From positions 1 to 51,499 of the forward strand of contig JAHBMJ010000285.1 in NCBI GenBank assembly GCA_018398765.1: a DNA stretch of 51,499 nt, given 5' to 3'. This document shows positions 26,461-36,151 of the stretch, one piece after another. Under the pieces are notes generated by a model. The model made no database searches and was not told the DNA's origin. It saw only the letters and a list, made by a program, of their open reading frames with translations. Each line of letters begins with the position of its first letter. Position 1 is the stretch's first letter. The stretch is from Chromera velia. Its lineage: Eukaryota > Sar > Chromeraceae. The position numbers and the translations under genes were made by a program.

Positions 26461-26840
26461 ATCTCTCTGTTTCTCTGTCTCTCTCTCTCTCTCTCAGTCT
26501 CTCTGTCTGTCTGTCTGTCTGTCTATCTGTTTGTCTATCTGTCTGTCTGTCTGCCTGTCTGTCTGAAAGAAAGGAAGCGATTCGAAAAAAGTGAAGTGAA
26601 GAAAAGACGATATAGTCCGTCTGTCTGTCTGTCTATCTCTCTGTCTCTCTGTCTCTATATTTCTTCATCTCTCTATCTCTCTATCTTTCAGTCTCTCTAT
26701 CTCTCAGTCTCTCTGTCTTTTTGTCTGTCTGTCTGCCTGCCTGTCTGCCTGTCTGCCTGTCTTTTTGTCTGTCTATCTGTCTCTGTCTGTTTGTTTGTCT
26801 GTCTAAGGCTGTCTTTCTGTCTGTCTGTCACCTAGGTCTA
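26400..26840. repeat. (TCTG)n/(TCTC)n microsatellites
   Basis: Two blocks (about 26400-26565 and 26620-26840) of TCTG, TCTA and TCTC tetranucleotides, pyrimidine-rich on the plus strand. The downstream part, up to about 27050, repeats a short segment containing TTCATGAAGAAGAGGAGG twice. Long Ser/Leu/Cys frames here are artefacts. Confidence 0.93.
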
Positions 26841-27180
26841 TCTCTCTGACTACCCGTTGTGTTCATGAAGAAGAGGAGGTAAAAAAACATATAGTCTGTT
26901 TGTCTGACTTTCCGTTGTATTCATGAAGAAGAGGAGGAAAAGAAACCATATGGTCTGTCAGTCTGACTGTTTGTCTGTCTGTTGGCTAGGTCTGTCGGTC
27001 GGTCGGTCTCTCTCTGTCCGCCCCCCAAAAAAAGAATTCAAACCATATGGTCTGCCTATCTAATTCTAGCGTCCAATTATCTTTGCAGTATGTGTTGGTG
27101 TCTCTGTCTATCTGTCCAATTGTGTGCTTTCTTTTCTTTGGTATATACGTATTCATAAACAACGGCGATAGTAGCATTGC

Positions 27181-27779
27181 ATGCTTTTGCGCAGGCAAGG
27201 TCTTTCCAGGGATGCTTTTGCAGTCCGACAGGAAACGACTGCAAGAGACCGCCTGACAAGCCGACTTGCTGATGAGGGGTTGCGAACATATGCCGAAGGC
27301 CTTGCTCCGGAGGTCAGCGCTTCGAACGATCCTAAATCTGGCTTTGAAGTGTTCACCATTGCTTTAAATGCCATTAAATTCTCTTCAAGGACTGAAATGT
27401 ACGCATAAAAATACGGTCAAACTCTTCAAGTTTCTCACTTATTGTACAGAAGAACCTTTTATTACTGTATACTAGGAGGCTTTATATCTCACAGTGTATA
27501 TGTAGGGTCCACGCATAAGGTTATTTTTTTAAATTCGTCTCTCTTTTTGTTTTTTCTGCAAAAACGCTTTTGAAGTGCCTGGCGTGACTGAGTTAGTAGT
27601 TTTATGTGTATTTGGAGTGAGAACGTTTGATGTGATATACCTGTCTGGCGAATCAATTGCAGACACTCAAAGCGCTTGGCTACACCGAAGAGAAGTACGG
27701 GGAGGAGTCCCAGGCGACTGAGCAGCTCTTTAAGGAAGCGGACGTCCATATATGCCAAGACCTCCTAGGCCGCGACTGA
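27181..27779 (+). CDS. small two-exon gene, function unknown
   Basis: Exons 27181-27312 and 27663-27779, 82 residues if ATG 27181 is the start. The donor is CCGGAG|GTCAGCG and the acceptor ATTGCAG|ACACTC; both junctions are phase 0. The sequence is charged and helical: exon 1 ends ADEGLRTYAEGLAPE and exon 2 reads TLKALGYTEEKYGEES onward, ending in LLGRD. An upstream GCGCAG near 27194 could instead be an acceptor, which would make this the 3' end of a longer gene. It lies inside the inverted-repeat block, 45 bp before the next coding frame. No family is recognised. Confidence 0.5.
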
Positions 27780-27824
27780 GAAGGACCCCCCCTCAAGGTC
27801 CTCGGCAAATTTTAAACCAATAAG

Positions 27825-28592
27825 ATGTCAAACGAGCGTCATTTGTCCACATTTGTTTCTGAAAAGTGGGTTCTAGTTCAATATCGCCTAGAATCTGCTC
27901 CATCAGTGTCGTCTGAGAAGAGCAGCAAGGAAATGCCTGTTTCGGAGAATGAAATGGGGGGGGAAACAGGGCCCCTGCTACTGGGCCTAATATTTATTGA
28001 AGAAGTTCTCAACTCGGGACAGAAGAACATGGAGCTGGTTGGCCATTGGTGGGAGCCTGCGAGTGAAAAAAATGGATATTACGGGTCGCTTTGGCCCTGT
28101 TATGTTCAATAAAAAACCGATCATAAAAAGAGAGCCATCCTGAGAAGAAAAGAACTGTAGAGAGTGTCGGTATCAATGGCTTTGTGTTGCACATAGCTTA
28201 CCATCTATAAACAAACAGGAATGTACGAGAAAGGTGTGCTTCATACAGCTACGTTTGAGTGGTTGAAGTAAAATCACTTTGATATTGTTATTGAGGGTGA
28301 GGATATTGCGAAAAAGGTTATGACTTCATTGAAAGAGGGAAGTGGAGATTCAGACAGAGGTGATTTGTCAGATGCAGAAGAAAAAGATGAGATGGGTGTT
28401 TTGGATAGAGCCTGAGCTTCGTCTTCAGCCTCGTCTTCATTGTCAGCCGCCGCTGCGGCTGATCCAGAACAAAATCAGAGGCGTCGCGGAGGTAACCAAT
28501 TTACATCCGGCTCAGCGCTTCGGCCATCCATAAAAACCATCATGAAATCTTTGAAACTGGGTAAAGGAAAAGGGAGAGGCAAGGGTCGCTGA
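27825..28592 (+). pseudogene. coding-like frame broken by five in-frame stops
   Basis: One reading frame runs from ATG 27825 to TGA 28590-28592. It is interrupted only by TAA 28110, TAG 28158, TAG 28194, TAA 28269 and TGA 28413, and no frameshift is needed. The first 95 codons are intact; they contain WVLVQYRLE and later GHWWEP and SLWPCYVQ, which recall the small aromatic-rich tail modules of some transposon proteins, but I cannot assign a family. Further on the frame reads HFDIVIEGEDIAKKV, then an acidic Ser-rich stretch, an Ala/Ser stretch and a basic tail KGKGRGKGR. The simplest reading is a decayed transposon-encoded protein. The intact part, 27825-28112, could be expressed on its own. 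Confidence 0.5.
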
Positions 28593-28599
28593 CATGATG

Positions 28600-29418
28600 C
28601 ACCAGAAGAAAATTAAAAAACATACAGTAGAAATCGAATAAATGCTTAAAGCGCTTCTGTAATTAAAGATTTGGTTTTATATTGAAATATTATTATGTCT
28701 ATTTTCTTAGTTGTTATTAGTATCAGTGCGAAAAGACACATCAGATCAAATAGTTTCCTTTTTTTTTTTATCTCCGTTTTTTTGTTTATTTTATTATATT
28801 TCACTATATAATAGAACAGTTTTAACTTTTTATTCATATTTATTGTACTATTAATAAATTGTTTATATTTAAATCGGTAATAGATCCTATAAGAATATTT
28901 ATAGTATAAATTTTTAGCTAAGTTTTAAATGAATTATACTAAGAATTATAATTTTAAATTAAATATTCACTTTTTTCTTGTTCTGATCCGGATTGCACGA
29001 AGTTTAAATTTCATGAATTGTAATTTCAATTGATTGTATGCACTCTTCCTACTGTGTTAACTAGTCTGTTTAATGCAATTGAATCATGCTGAAATAAAAG
29101 TAGGTCGAAACTTAGTAAAAGCACACATGCTATTATACCAACTAGTTTTGAAGATAAACTTTTGGTAGAGTCCTCCGCATGTAAGTCTTCTACCAATTAA
29201 TCATTATGAGACTACCATACATAAAATCAGCTAGTGCATACAATATTTTGGTTATTGAAAAAAAAATAAATCACTAAACTTTCTTAGAAACCTTCAAAAA
29301 TATACTTTTAAATGAGGTCATTTTTTAAAGTGGAAAAAAAAAAAGATGAAAAAAAAAAAAATGGTTTGTGATGCTTAAGTTTTTTTTTTTTTTTAACGAG
29401 ATGATTTTGTTTCAAAAC
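28600..29418. other. AT-rich stretch, no gene seen
   Basis: AT-rich sequence with A and T homopolymers, including a long T run near 29380-29395, leading into the right inverted repeat. No coding frame is visible. Confidence 0.5.
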
Positions 29419-29477
29419 CACCTAAAAAGTTCGGATTAAAAAGTCAAGTTCGAATCTAAAAAATACTTGAATCATGG
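29419..29477 (-). repeat. right 59-bp inverted repeat
   Basis: Exact reverse complement of 20411-20469, ending CTTGAATCATGG. Confidence 0.97.
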
Positions 29478-29599
29478 CTAAAACAACACTAAACAACACT
29501 GTGTGTAAAACAACACATAGTGTACGTAACCCTAGTATGACTATATAAATGCATATTTAACAGAGACAGTTGATTGACAGAAGCAGTGCCACCCTGTGA

Positions 29600-30082
29600 T
29601 CATGAATCGCAAATCTGCTTGTAGACATGCGAAGGCAACCAATCAGAATCGGTCAGATCGAAACGAGAAAGGACACGGTCAGGGTGGATGTGGACTAATC
29701 CATTAGCAAATAAAGGAAGCCTGATCGTGTGAACAACTGTAGAATCCGGTGTGTGACAGTCCTGCCACAAATGAATGACAGGCAGGCGACCAGTGGCATC
29801 TCTCCATGCAGGTAAACTCAACTCAACTGTGAAGAGACGACCATTGCTGTTCATAACAATTCCACACCTCCCCTGCTCTGAAGGTCTGACAACAGGAGCC
29901 GGCTGGGAAGAAGAAAATGGAGAGGCAGGAAGAGAACGATATGCACGAACCAGAGTAAAAAGAACAGGAGGGAAGTCGAGAGGAGGGTCGGGAAGGGAAG
30001 GAAGGGACAAAGATGAAGAAGACGAAGAAGATGCAGGGGGAGAAGAAAGAACCTCATCGTCACTGATATCTGCTCCCTCCAA
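29600..30082 (-). pseudogene. open frame without ATG, unknown, possibly retroelement-derived
   Basis: A 160-codon minus-strand frame with no ATG start, ending in TGA. Its N-terminal half is Ser/Pro-rich and acidic. The C-terminal half has a more ordered composition, such as LSLPAWRDATGRLPVIHLW and HPDRVLSRFDL. No family is recognised. It lies just outside the right inverted repeat and beside a Ty3/gypsy remnant, so it may be debris of an element. Confidence 0.3.
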
Positions 30083-30252
30083 AACGTACCCTAGGCCTCA
30101 TTGTACAGGAGCAGAAGGGAAAGAGATCGAGGCTCGAGTAGGCCAATGCTTGGGTGGAGGGGTGGGATGGAGAGGAATTTCACGTAATGCCGTACAAAGT
30201 CTCTATACTCGAAAACCGACCTTTATGCTGAAGTCTGACTTTTGTATTTCAT

Positions 30253-30921
30253 GTGCTTGCATGGCGCGCGCGGCGTAGGATCCACGTGTATGTCATGCGC
30301 TGGCCGTGGCGCGATGCGCTTAATTATGGCTGCTCGTGTTTGGGCCCAGACTGTGGTGGTGGCGTAGCGGATAAGCCCCCCGTTCAGGAGTGGTACCCGC
30401 CCCTCCTGCACAAGTCTTTCCAGAATGGTCAGGATCGTACTTTTGTCCTCACCCGTGAGGGTTGCGTTGTTCATAGTGCTGTGTAACAGACGCGGCGCTA
30501 CCCATCACATGTGGTACTCCAGAGCGGCGGTGTGGACCTCGTCATGATCCAAAACGCCAATCGCCGTCAGCATCCCACCGAGAACATCCGAGTAGGAGAT
30601 TACATCCTGGTGCACCATACGTGGTGGCCACGTCCTGTGGGGAAGGGGGGGGGATATGTCAGGAAGCTTGATTTAGTTTGGTTTGGTCCGTTCGAAGTCG
30701 AGACCGTTCTGCCTCGAGACAATCTGGAGGTTGATTTGCCTGCTGAGAGCAGGAAGCACCCTATCATTCACACATCATTGTGCAAGCCTTACCATCAGCC
30801 GAGTGGGGAGACTCGCCCCCCGTCTATCCGCATGCTTCTATTTATTTCTGTATTGCAAGTCTATTATTTCTCTCTCTATATTGCCAGTCTGTCACTTAAT
30901 TCTCTTAGTGCACTTAATTAA
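30253..30921 (+). pseudogene. Ty3/gypsy pol remnant, segment downstream of the integrase core
   Basis: A single frame from 30253 to 30921 is interrupted by TAA at 30484-30486 and lacks a proper start. It contains the signature that follows the integrase core in Ty3/gypsy polyproteins: VGDYILVHH, then RKLDLVWFGPFEVETVL, then LEVDLPAESRKHPIIHTSL and KPYH. In intact elements this region helps bind DNA or chromatin. The reverse transcriptase, RNase H and catalytic integrase core are absent upstream. A 3' LTR would be expected soon after 30921, but I cannot identify one. Confidence 0.75.
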
Positions 30922-31226
30922 TGTCGGCCGGGCTTAGTATTGCGAAGTTAGTTTCCTAGTCCCAGTTCTAGCAAGTTTGACGGGTGATCAAGTTACCGTA
31001 CAAGCCACAACGTAACGTGCCCTCTCTCCCCCCATGGCCTGTGCACCTCACTCAGGCCGAAGCATGGAAATTGGCAATCGCTTGTTTTACATTCTTTAAT
31101 AATGACAGGGGCTCCCATGATGCGTCTTCCAATGGATATCCCCTCCAGAGAACCTTGTACTGCTTGGCCTTGCCCCTCTCTTAGACTACAAAGATTTTCT
31201 CGACTTCATACTCCTCCTCAGCCTAA

Positions 31227-31300
31227 GTAGTTGAAGAGGAGTCAAACGAAGGAGAAAAGACCGTCATGATAGTCCGTTCTGACAGTTCCGTCGAACGAAC
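31227..31300 (-). repeat. dispersed repeat, inverted copy of 44968-45037
   Basis: About 74 bp that, reverse complemented, match 44968-45037 with a few differences and one short indel. Shared core: GAACTGTCAGAACGGACT. The distance and opposite orientation show a dispersed family. Confidence 0.8.
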
Positions 31301-31309
31301 CGGAAGAAG

Positions 31310-32105
31310 ACGTTTCCGGTTCGAAACTAAGCGTACTCGTCAGAGCTTCCTAACCGAAAAAGTGGGAAGATCTCAAGTTGAAAGACGGCAGTCGTAAGAC
31401 GCCCAAAATTAGATGGAACACAACAGCCAAAAAAGGCTGCAGCGTTTTCTCGTCAATCCTCTCTTAAAAAAGCCTCCTCCTAGAGAGGTAAAAAAAGGGA
31501 TTGGACAGAGGAGCAACTAAGCCGGGAAGCCCTTTCCAGTCGGCACAAAGGCAGAGGGATGCCTCCTGAAGGTGAGTACCCCCTTCGCAATATAGCCACT
31601 AGATCCACAATAAGTGTTACTCTTATATATTCCCTCGCTTCTCTTTCCTTGCTAATGTGTAGGGTGGCATGAGGACAGTGAGCATAATGAGCGTCGATTC
31701 AGCATGTTAAAGACCGTTATAAAAGTCAGTGACTATGTTAAACATAAACCGATCTGACTCATGGAAGTTGGCGTCTCCTCACATCTCGTTTTTTGAAGTT
31801 GCTCTCACAATTTCTCATGCAGAGAGGGTCGACTACAGGATTACGAACCTCTCACATTTCCCACCCATGCCACGTGCTTTCGTAGAAGGGATGACAGTAA
31901 ATCACTGTGCATCCTTCTCTTCTGCCTAACTGCAGAGTGTCAGGAGATCCCAGAAAAGCGCTTCCCGCCCGTCTATGAGAAGGCAGCCCGGTTTCGGTAT
32001 ACGGGCCTGCACGGGCCCCCACAAAAGGTAAGGTGAGATAACACTCCCCCCCCCCCAAAATATATTAACCGTCCACATCAACTAATGCAGCCGTAGTTTT
32101 GCATT
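31310..32105. other. retroelement debris, no gene seen
   Basis: No coding frame with an ATG and sensible composition is visible. It lies between copies of dispersed repeats and is probably old repeat sequence. Confidence 0.4.
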
Positions 32106-32109
32106 TCTC

Positions 32110-32557
32110 CCTTCATCGTGGCAGACAAAAAAGAGCAAAAACCTCTCTCTCTGTATAACTTTCTATTCTCAATAGGCAAAGAACGGCAAAGATTCCTCTC
32201 TCTGCGTGTCTTCACTCTTTGCAGACAAAGTAAGACAGAGATTCTTCTCTCAGTACATCTTAAAGTTTTCATTCTTCACAGACAGAGAAGGGCAAAGACC
32301 CCTCTTTCTGTACATCTTCATTCCTTGCACAGAGAAAGGCAGGACCCTTCTCTCTGTATATCTTCTTCTTTGCAGATAGAAAAGGGTAGAACCCTTTTTC
32401 TGTACACCTTTCTTCTTTGCAAACAGAGAAAGGCAGGACCCCTCTCTCTATGCATCTTTTCATTCTTTGCAGACAGAGAAGGGCAGAGACCCCTCTCTCT
32501 GTACATCTTCATTCTTTGCAGACAGAGAAGGGCAGGACTCCTCTCTCTGTACATTTT
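32110..32557. repeat. 48-bp minisatellite, about nine copies
   Basis: Degenerate units of about 48 bp containing TCTTTGCAGACAGAGAAGG and CTCTCTGTACATCTT. It is the reverse complement of the larger array at 45880-46640. It ends in TACATTTTTCTGAGCGCGC, which begins the next module. Open frames across it are artefacts. Confidence 0.9.
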
Positions 32558-32745
32558 TCTGAGCGCGCAGCGGATAAAACCGCCACCCCTATTTTTTCTC
32601 GCCCGCACGGGACGGATTTGACGTTCCCGGCTCGGCGCGTTGGTGCCGCAAAGGCCGCGCCGGGCCCGGGACTATATTTCCCGCGTCGGATCGTGATTTC
32701 CGTCGTTTGAACGCACGGCTTCGCTCCGCAAGCTAGGCTTCGCCT
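32550..32745 (+). repeat. dispersed module, second copy at 45058-45193
   Basis: Begins ATTTTTCTGAGCGCGC, then GATAAAACCGCCACC, and ends with GCACGGCTTCGCTCCGCAAG. The copy at 45058 has the same start and end but lacks about 55 bp of GC-rich interior. It is followed here by repeated ATGC tetramers. Confidence 0.88.
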
Positions 32746-33084
32746 TCCATGCATGCATGCATGTTTTTTTTTCATGCATGCGACCGGCCATGCATGCATG
32801 CATGTTGAATTATAATAATTCTCTTTTTTGTATACGCACATTCATGCTTCTGAGATGGACTCAAAATGACTAAAGTGTACAGACATCTTGATTGCTTCCC
32901 GTCGATCTCACTCGTCTGCTAACGTCCCCTCTTAAGCAGGCCACTGTGTTCTGTCAGAATCTCAGGCAAAACCTCGCTCGACACACGATCGTCTCGGTCT
33001 GACAGCGTTCGAACTTCCAAACAACAGTTGGTGAGCGTCTGTCCCAAGCTTTACTTTAATTATCAATATAGAAATATTCAGAAG

Positions 33085-33801
33085 ATGAAGTTTGCAGTCT
33101 GTCTTCTCCTCAGTGTCGCCATGACACCCTATGTGAGATCCCAAAGCCCAACAGGTACAGGTCCCCCCACACCCACTGCCACAGTCGGCACCCCCCCCTC
33201 TCCTTCGCCTACTCCTTCCTTTTCTCCCTCTCCCAAACCCAAGAAGGCAGGAGAGAAAGAGGGGGGATTTAAGTTTGATTTTGAATCTCTGAAGCTTGGA
33301 GATCTCCTCAAGGCAGCGCCTGCTTTCGGTGACATGAAATTTGGAGACCTGTTCTCCTACACCGAGAAGAACGAAACAGACGACGAGGACGATAAACCCA
33401 AGTTCGATTTCGACTCCTTCAAACTCGACTTCGACCTCAGTAACTTGTTTGGAGGCAAAGACACAAACAAAATGGAGAAGGCAGATAAATCGGTGAAGAA
33501 GTCTCCTTCTCCTTCTGTCACGCCTTCAGTCACGCCTTCCGCAACGCCTTCCCCCACGCCTTCCGTCACGCCTTCCCCCACGCCTTCCGTCACGCCTTCC
33601 GCAACGCCTTCCCGCACGCCTTCCGTCACGCCTTCCGCAACGCCTTCCCGCACGCCTTCCGTCACGCCTTCCGCAACGCCTTCCCCCACGCCTTCCGTCA
33701 CGCGTTCCGCAACGCCTTCCGCAACGCCTTCCCCCACGCCTTCCGTCTTGCCTTCCGCAACGCCTTCCACCTCGGTTTCTGCTATCCCTGGGAGGCGATG
33801 A
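33085..33801 (+). CDS. secreted protein with TPS-repeat tail
   Basis: Single-exon frame of 238 residues. ATG 33085 is chosen because it begins a clear signal peptide: MKFAVCLLLSVAMTPYVRSQ, with cleavage likely near SQS. After a short Pro/Thr/Ser linker (residues about 20-52) there is an acidic Phe/Asp/Lys-rich core with related segments: FKFDFESLKLGDLL, MKFGDLFSY and FDFDSFKLDF. From about residue 144 the tail is roughly 20 copies of the tetrapeptide TPS[VAPR], encoded by a 12-bp tandem repeat. No membrane anchor or catalytic motif is visible. Dense Thr/Ser/Pro repeats in secreted proteins are usually O-glycosylated, mucin- or wall-like, and I infer an extracellular or cell-surface structural role. 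No homologue is recognised. Confidence 0.8.
   Translation: MKFAVCLLLSVAMTPYVRSQSPTGTGPPTPTATVGTPPSPSPTPSFSPSPKPKKAGEKEGGFKFDFESLKLGDLLKAAPAFGDMKFGDLFSYTEKNETDDEDDKPKFDFDSFKLDFDLSNLFGGKDTNKMEKADKSVKKSPSPSVTPSVTPSATPSPTPSVTPSPTPSVTPSATPSRTPSVTPSATPSRTPSVTPSATPSPTPSVTRSATPSATPSPTPSVLPSATPSTSVSAIPGRR
33514..33770 (+). repeat. 12-bp coding minisatellite
   Basis: Tandem ACGCCTTCCNNN units with variable last codon (GTC, GCA, CCC or CGC). They encode the TPS[VAPR] tail of the secreted protein. The ACG and TCC codons are nearly invariant, which points to recent expansion. Confidence 0.93.
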
Positions 33802-34235
33802 GATCAGTACCGATCACTGCAACAGCTGTCCTGAATGCCAGGTGTGCACGTCAAGAATGAAAAACACTTTTGCGCATTACATTCGACTCCCATTTGAGCT
33901 GTTTGCCCTCCACTTGAACCATTTGGTTTTTTCAAAGGAAAAAGGGAGTACCTATGCACGATAGAAAAGCGAGGCATCGTACATGAGTCATCGGCACTGC
34001 CAGCTGTTCGCCTAGCTGCTCCTGAGATGATACGATCCCATAGATCTTTATTCAACTGGAAGTTTGGAACTTGAATATCGATCCATGCACAATCATACAG
34101 GATTTGACTCATCTGCACAATATACCACATCGCTATAGCCATGTTATCGATCTAGCATGTCATTTAATAAACATTTTTAGCACTGAAATTACTAATTCAA
34201 ATTAGCAGTGATGCTAGTGAACTGGCTCTACAGTA

Positions 34236-34878
34236 CCCTGCATGTGGCCAGGATTTTGCAGGATTTTAGGCCAGGATTTTAGCGGATTTTACGGGATTTT
34301 AGCCAGAATTTTAGCGAATTTTAGTGGATTTTACCCAGGATTCTGCCGGACTCTTAACGTTAAAAATATAATCCCTATACCTAGGATTTTAGAATCTAAA
34401 TAAATCTAAAATTCTGGAAGAAAGCTAAAAACCTAGCCTCTTCCTAGGATTTTACAGGATTTTACGGGATTATATGGGATTTTACAGGATTATACGGGAT
34501 TTTACGAGATTTTAAAGAAATGAATAAAATTAAATTCAAAGATGAATGATACACTTCCAGTTTGACCTGAAGGGATAACCGGCATCGATTGTGATCAACT
34601 TTCATTTTATTGTTTTTGTTTATGTTAAAATCCCGTAAAATCCCGTATAATCCCGTAAGATCCCGTAAAATCCTGGTATTCATTTCTAAAATCTTAGGAT
34701 CCAAAATTTTAGTCTTTATAATCCCTAGAGCCAGGGTTCTAGATTCTGAATCCTGGAGAAATAGTCCGGCAGAATCCTGGGCAAAATCCGCCTAAATTTG
34801 CTAAAATCCTGGCTAAAATCCCGTAAAAAACGCTAAAATCCTGGGTTAAAATCCCATAAAATCCTAGCTACCTGCAGA
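34236..34878. repeat. fold-back repeat built from GGATTTTA units
   Basis: The left arm (about 34236-34512) is made of iterated motifs such as CAGGATTTTA, CGGGATTTTA and GCGGATTTTA. The right arm (about 34624-34878) is made of their reverse complements, such as TAAAATCCTGG and TAAAATCCCG. The centre (34513-34623) is unrelated. Transcribed or single-stranded, it would form an imperfect hairpin of roughly 250 bp. No coding frame. Confidence 0.85.
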
Positions 34879-34879
34879 G

Positions 34880-36151
34880 TAATGTTTATACGCTTAATTC
34901 TTTTATTATGTATAAGCATTGTATGTAGATACTAGTATAAATACATAATAATATTAAGAACTTTTGTTTTATATGTATAATTTGAAAATACTAATCAAAA
35001 TATTAATTATAAAAAAGTTTTAATTACATATACATGTATATTTAACTAAATATTTAAGTTCAAAACTAGATTCAAAACTTTAAAAACATTATAGTCAATT
35101 TATAGACATATACACAAACTTCAAAATCTAGAACAAATCGTATTTATATTTATTTCTAGATTTATTTTATAACATTAATTCATAACTGTGATGCACTGTA
35201 TTACAACACTTGTAATAACTTGTACAGCACTTAGTGTCACCACAACTATATGAATTAACTTTGAAGAATACCTAGAAGAATACATGTTTTTTGAAGTTAG
35301 ATGCAAGTCAATTATTAGAGTTTTTAAATTAAAGAGACACGCTATATATTATGGAGTAACATGGATGACTAAACCACAAAAGACTGATTGAGTAGAACCT
35401 AGAGTGTTGCAATATAGCCAGATGTGTTGCAGTGTTGCGTACAGGGATGGAAGGAGAAAAGTAAGGCGGACGTGCTAGGGCTAGTGCTAGGAACGGATCT
35501 CAAATACATCCCCCTGTAATTATTATTTTTCAAAAAATTAGATATCGATATTCGGTATCAATAATTATAAATAATGATATTTTTCGATATCGATACGATA
35601 ATAACCATCCCTAATTTTATTTCTTACATGTATATGTATCAAATTGTAAACAATATGCATTTCAAAACTCCGCACTGATCGATAATCGTCCATCTCCACA
35701 TCCCAAAAGGTCTGGATGACTAGCCGCTTTGTGGTGAACAGACTCTCTTTCACCCGGCATGCAGAGAGCGAACCCAGACCTCGATCCTTACTCCCATTTG
35801 GGAACACCGAATTAATATCCTCTGTCGGGTTCTCCGTGCTTCTTTCTGTCCCTCTGAACGGCAGAGCGGGACAGTGTTTTTCTTCTTAGAGGCTTCATGC
35901 AAGATCTCCTTCGTTCTGAGCCACTCGAAATGAATGGAAGGGAAATGGAAAAATAGAGCCTGCAGGACCTATCCAAACCAAAGGCAGCAAACACGACAGG
36001 ACTTCCCTGTCCCAAGCTCAGACACAACCCCGCAAAAAGCTTCGAAGTGATCCTCCATCCGTTGTTTTCGTTATCTTCCCGTCAGCACTACTCAATTCGT
36101 TTCTGCTTCCACCGGTCCCTGGATTCAGGAATGAGGCCTTGAACGAACTAA
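34880..36151. other. intergenic region, no gene assigned
   Basis: AT-rich to about 35560, then mixed composition downstream of the Sec16-like gene. A minus-strand frame at about 35670-35812 reads RGLGSLSACRVKESLF and onward but has no ATG and no recognised family; it may be repeat debris. Confidence 0.4.

Larger units (their letters stand above)
20411..29477. mobile_element. candidate 9.07-kb element bounded by perfect 59-bp inverted repeats
   Basis: The sequence at 20411-20469 is the exact reverse complement of 29419-29477. Similarity continues inward more loosely, where both sides read like TTTGAAAYAAAAT. The block between is AT-rich and contains tandem subterminal repeats, microsatellites, small plus-strand exons and a coding-like frame broken by stops near its right end. 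This fits a degraded DNA transposon with terminal inverted repeats. I see no target-site duplication directly outside the repeats and no recognisable transposase core, so two oppositely oriented copies of a small repeat remain possible. Confidence 0.45.

Noticed and set aside
20400-29490. Target-site duplication flanking the inverted repeats
   Set aside because: The bases directly outside the two arms do not match in direct orientation, so no duplication is claimed.
30340-30420. tRNA-like box A (TGGCGTAGCGG) in the retroelement remnant
   Set aside because: No box B (GTTCGA-type) at the right distance and no cloverleaf; the segment reads as pol-adjacent sequence.
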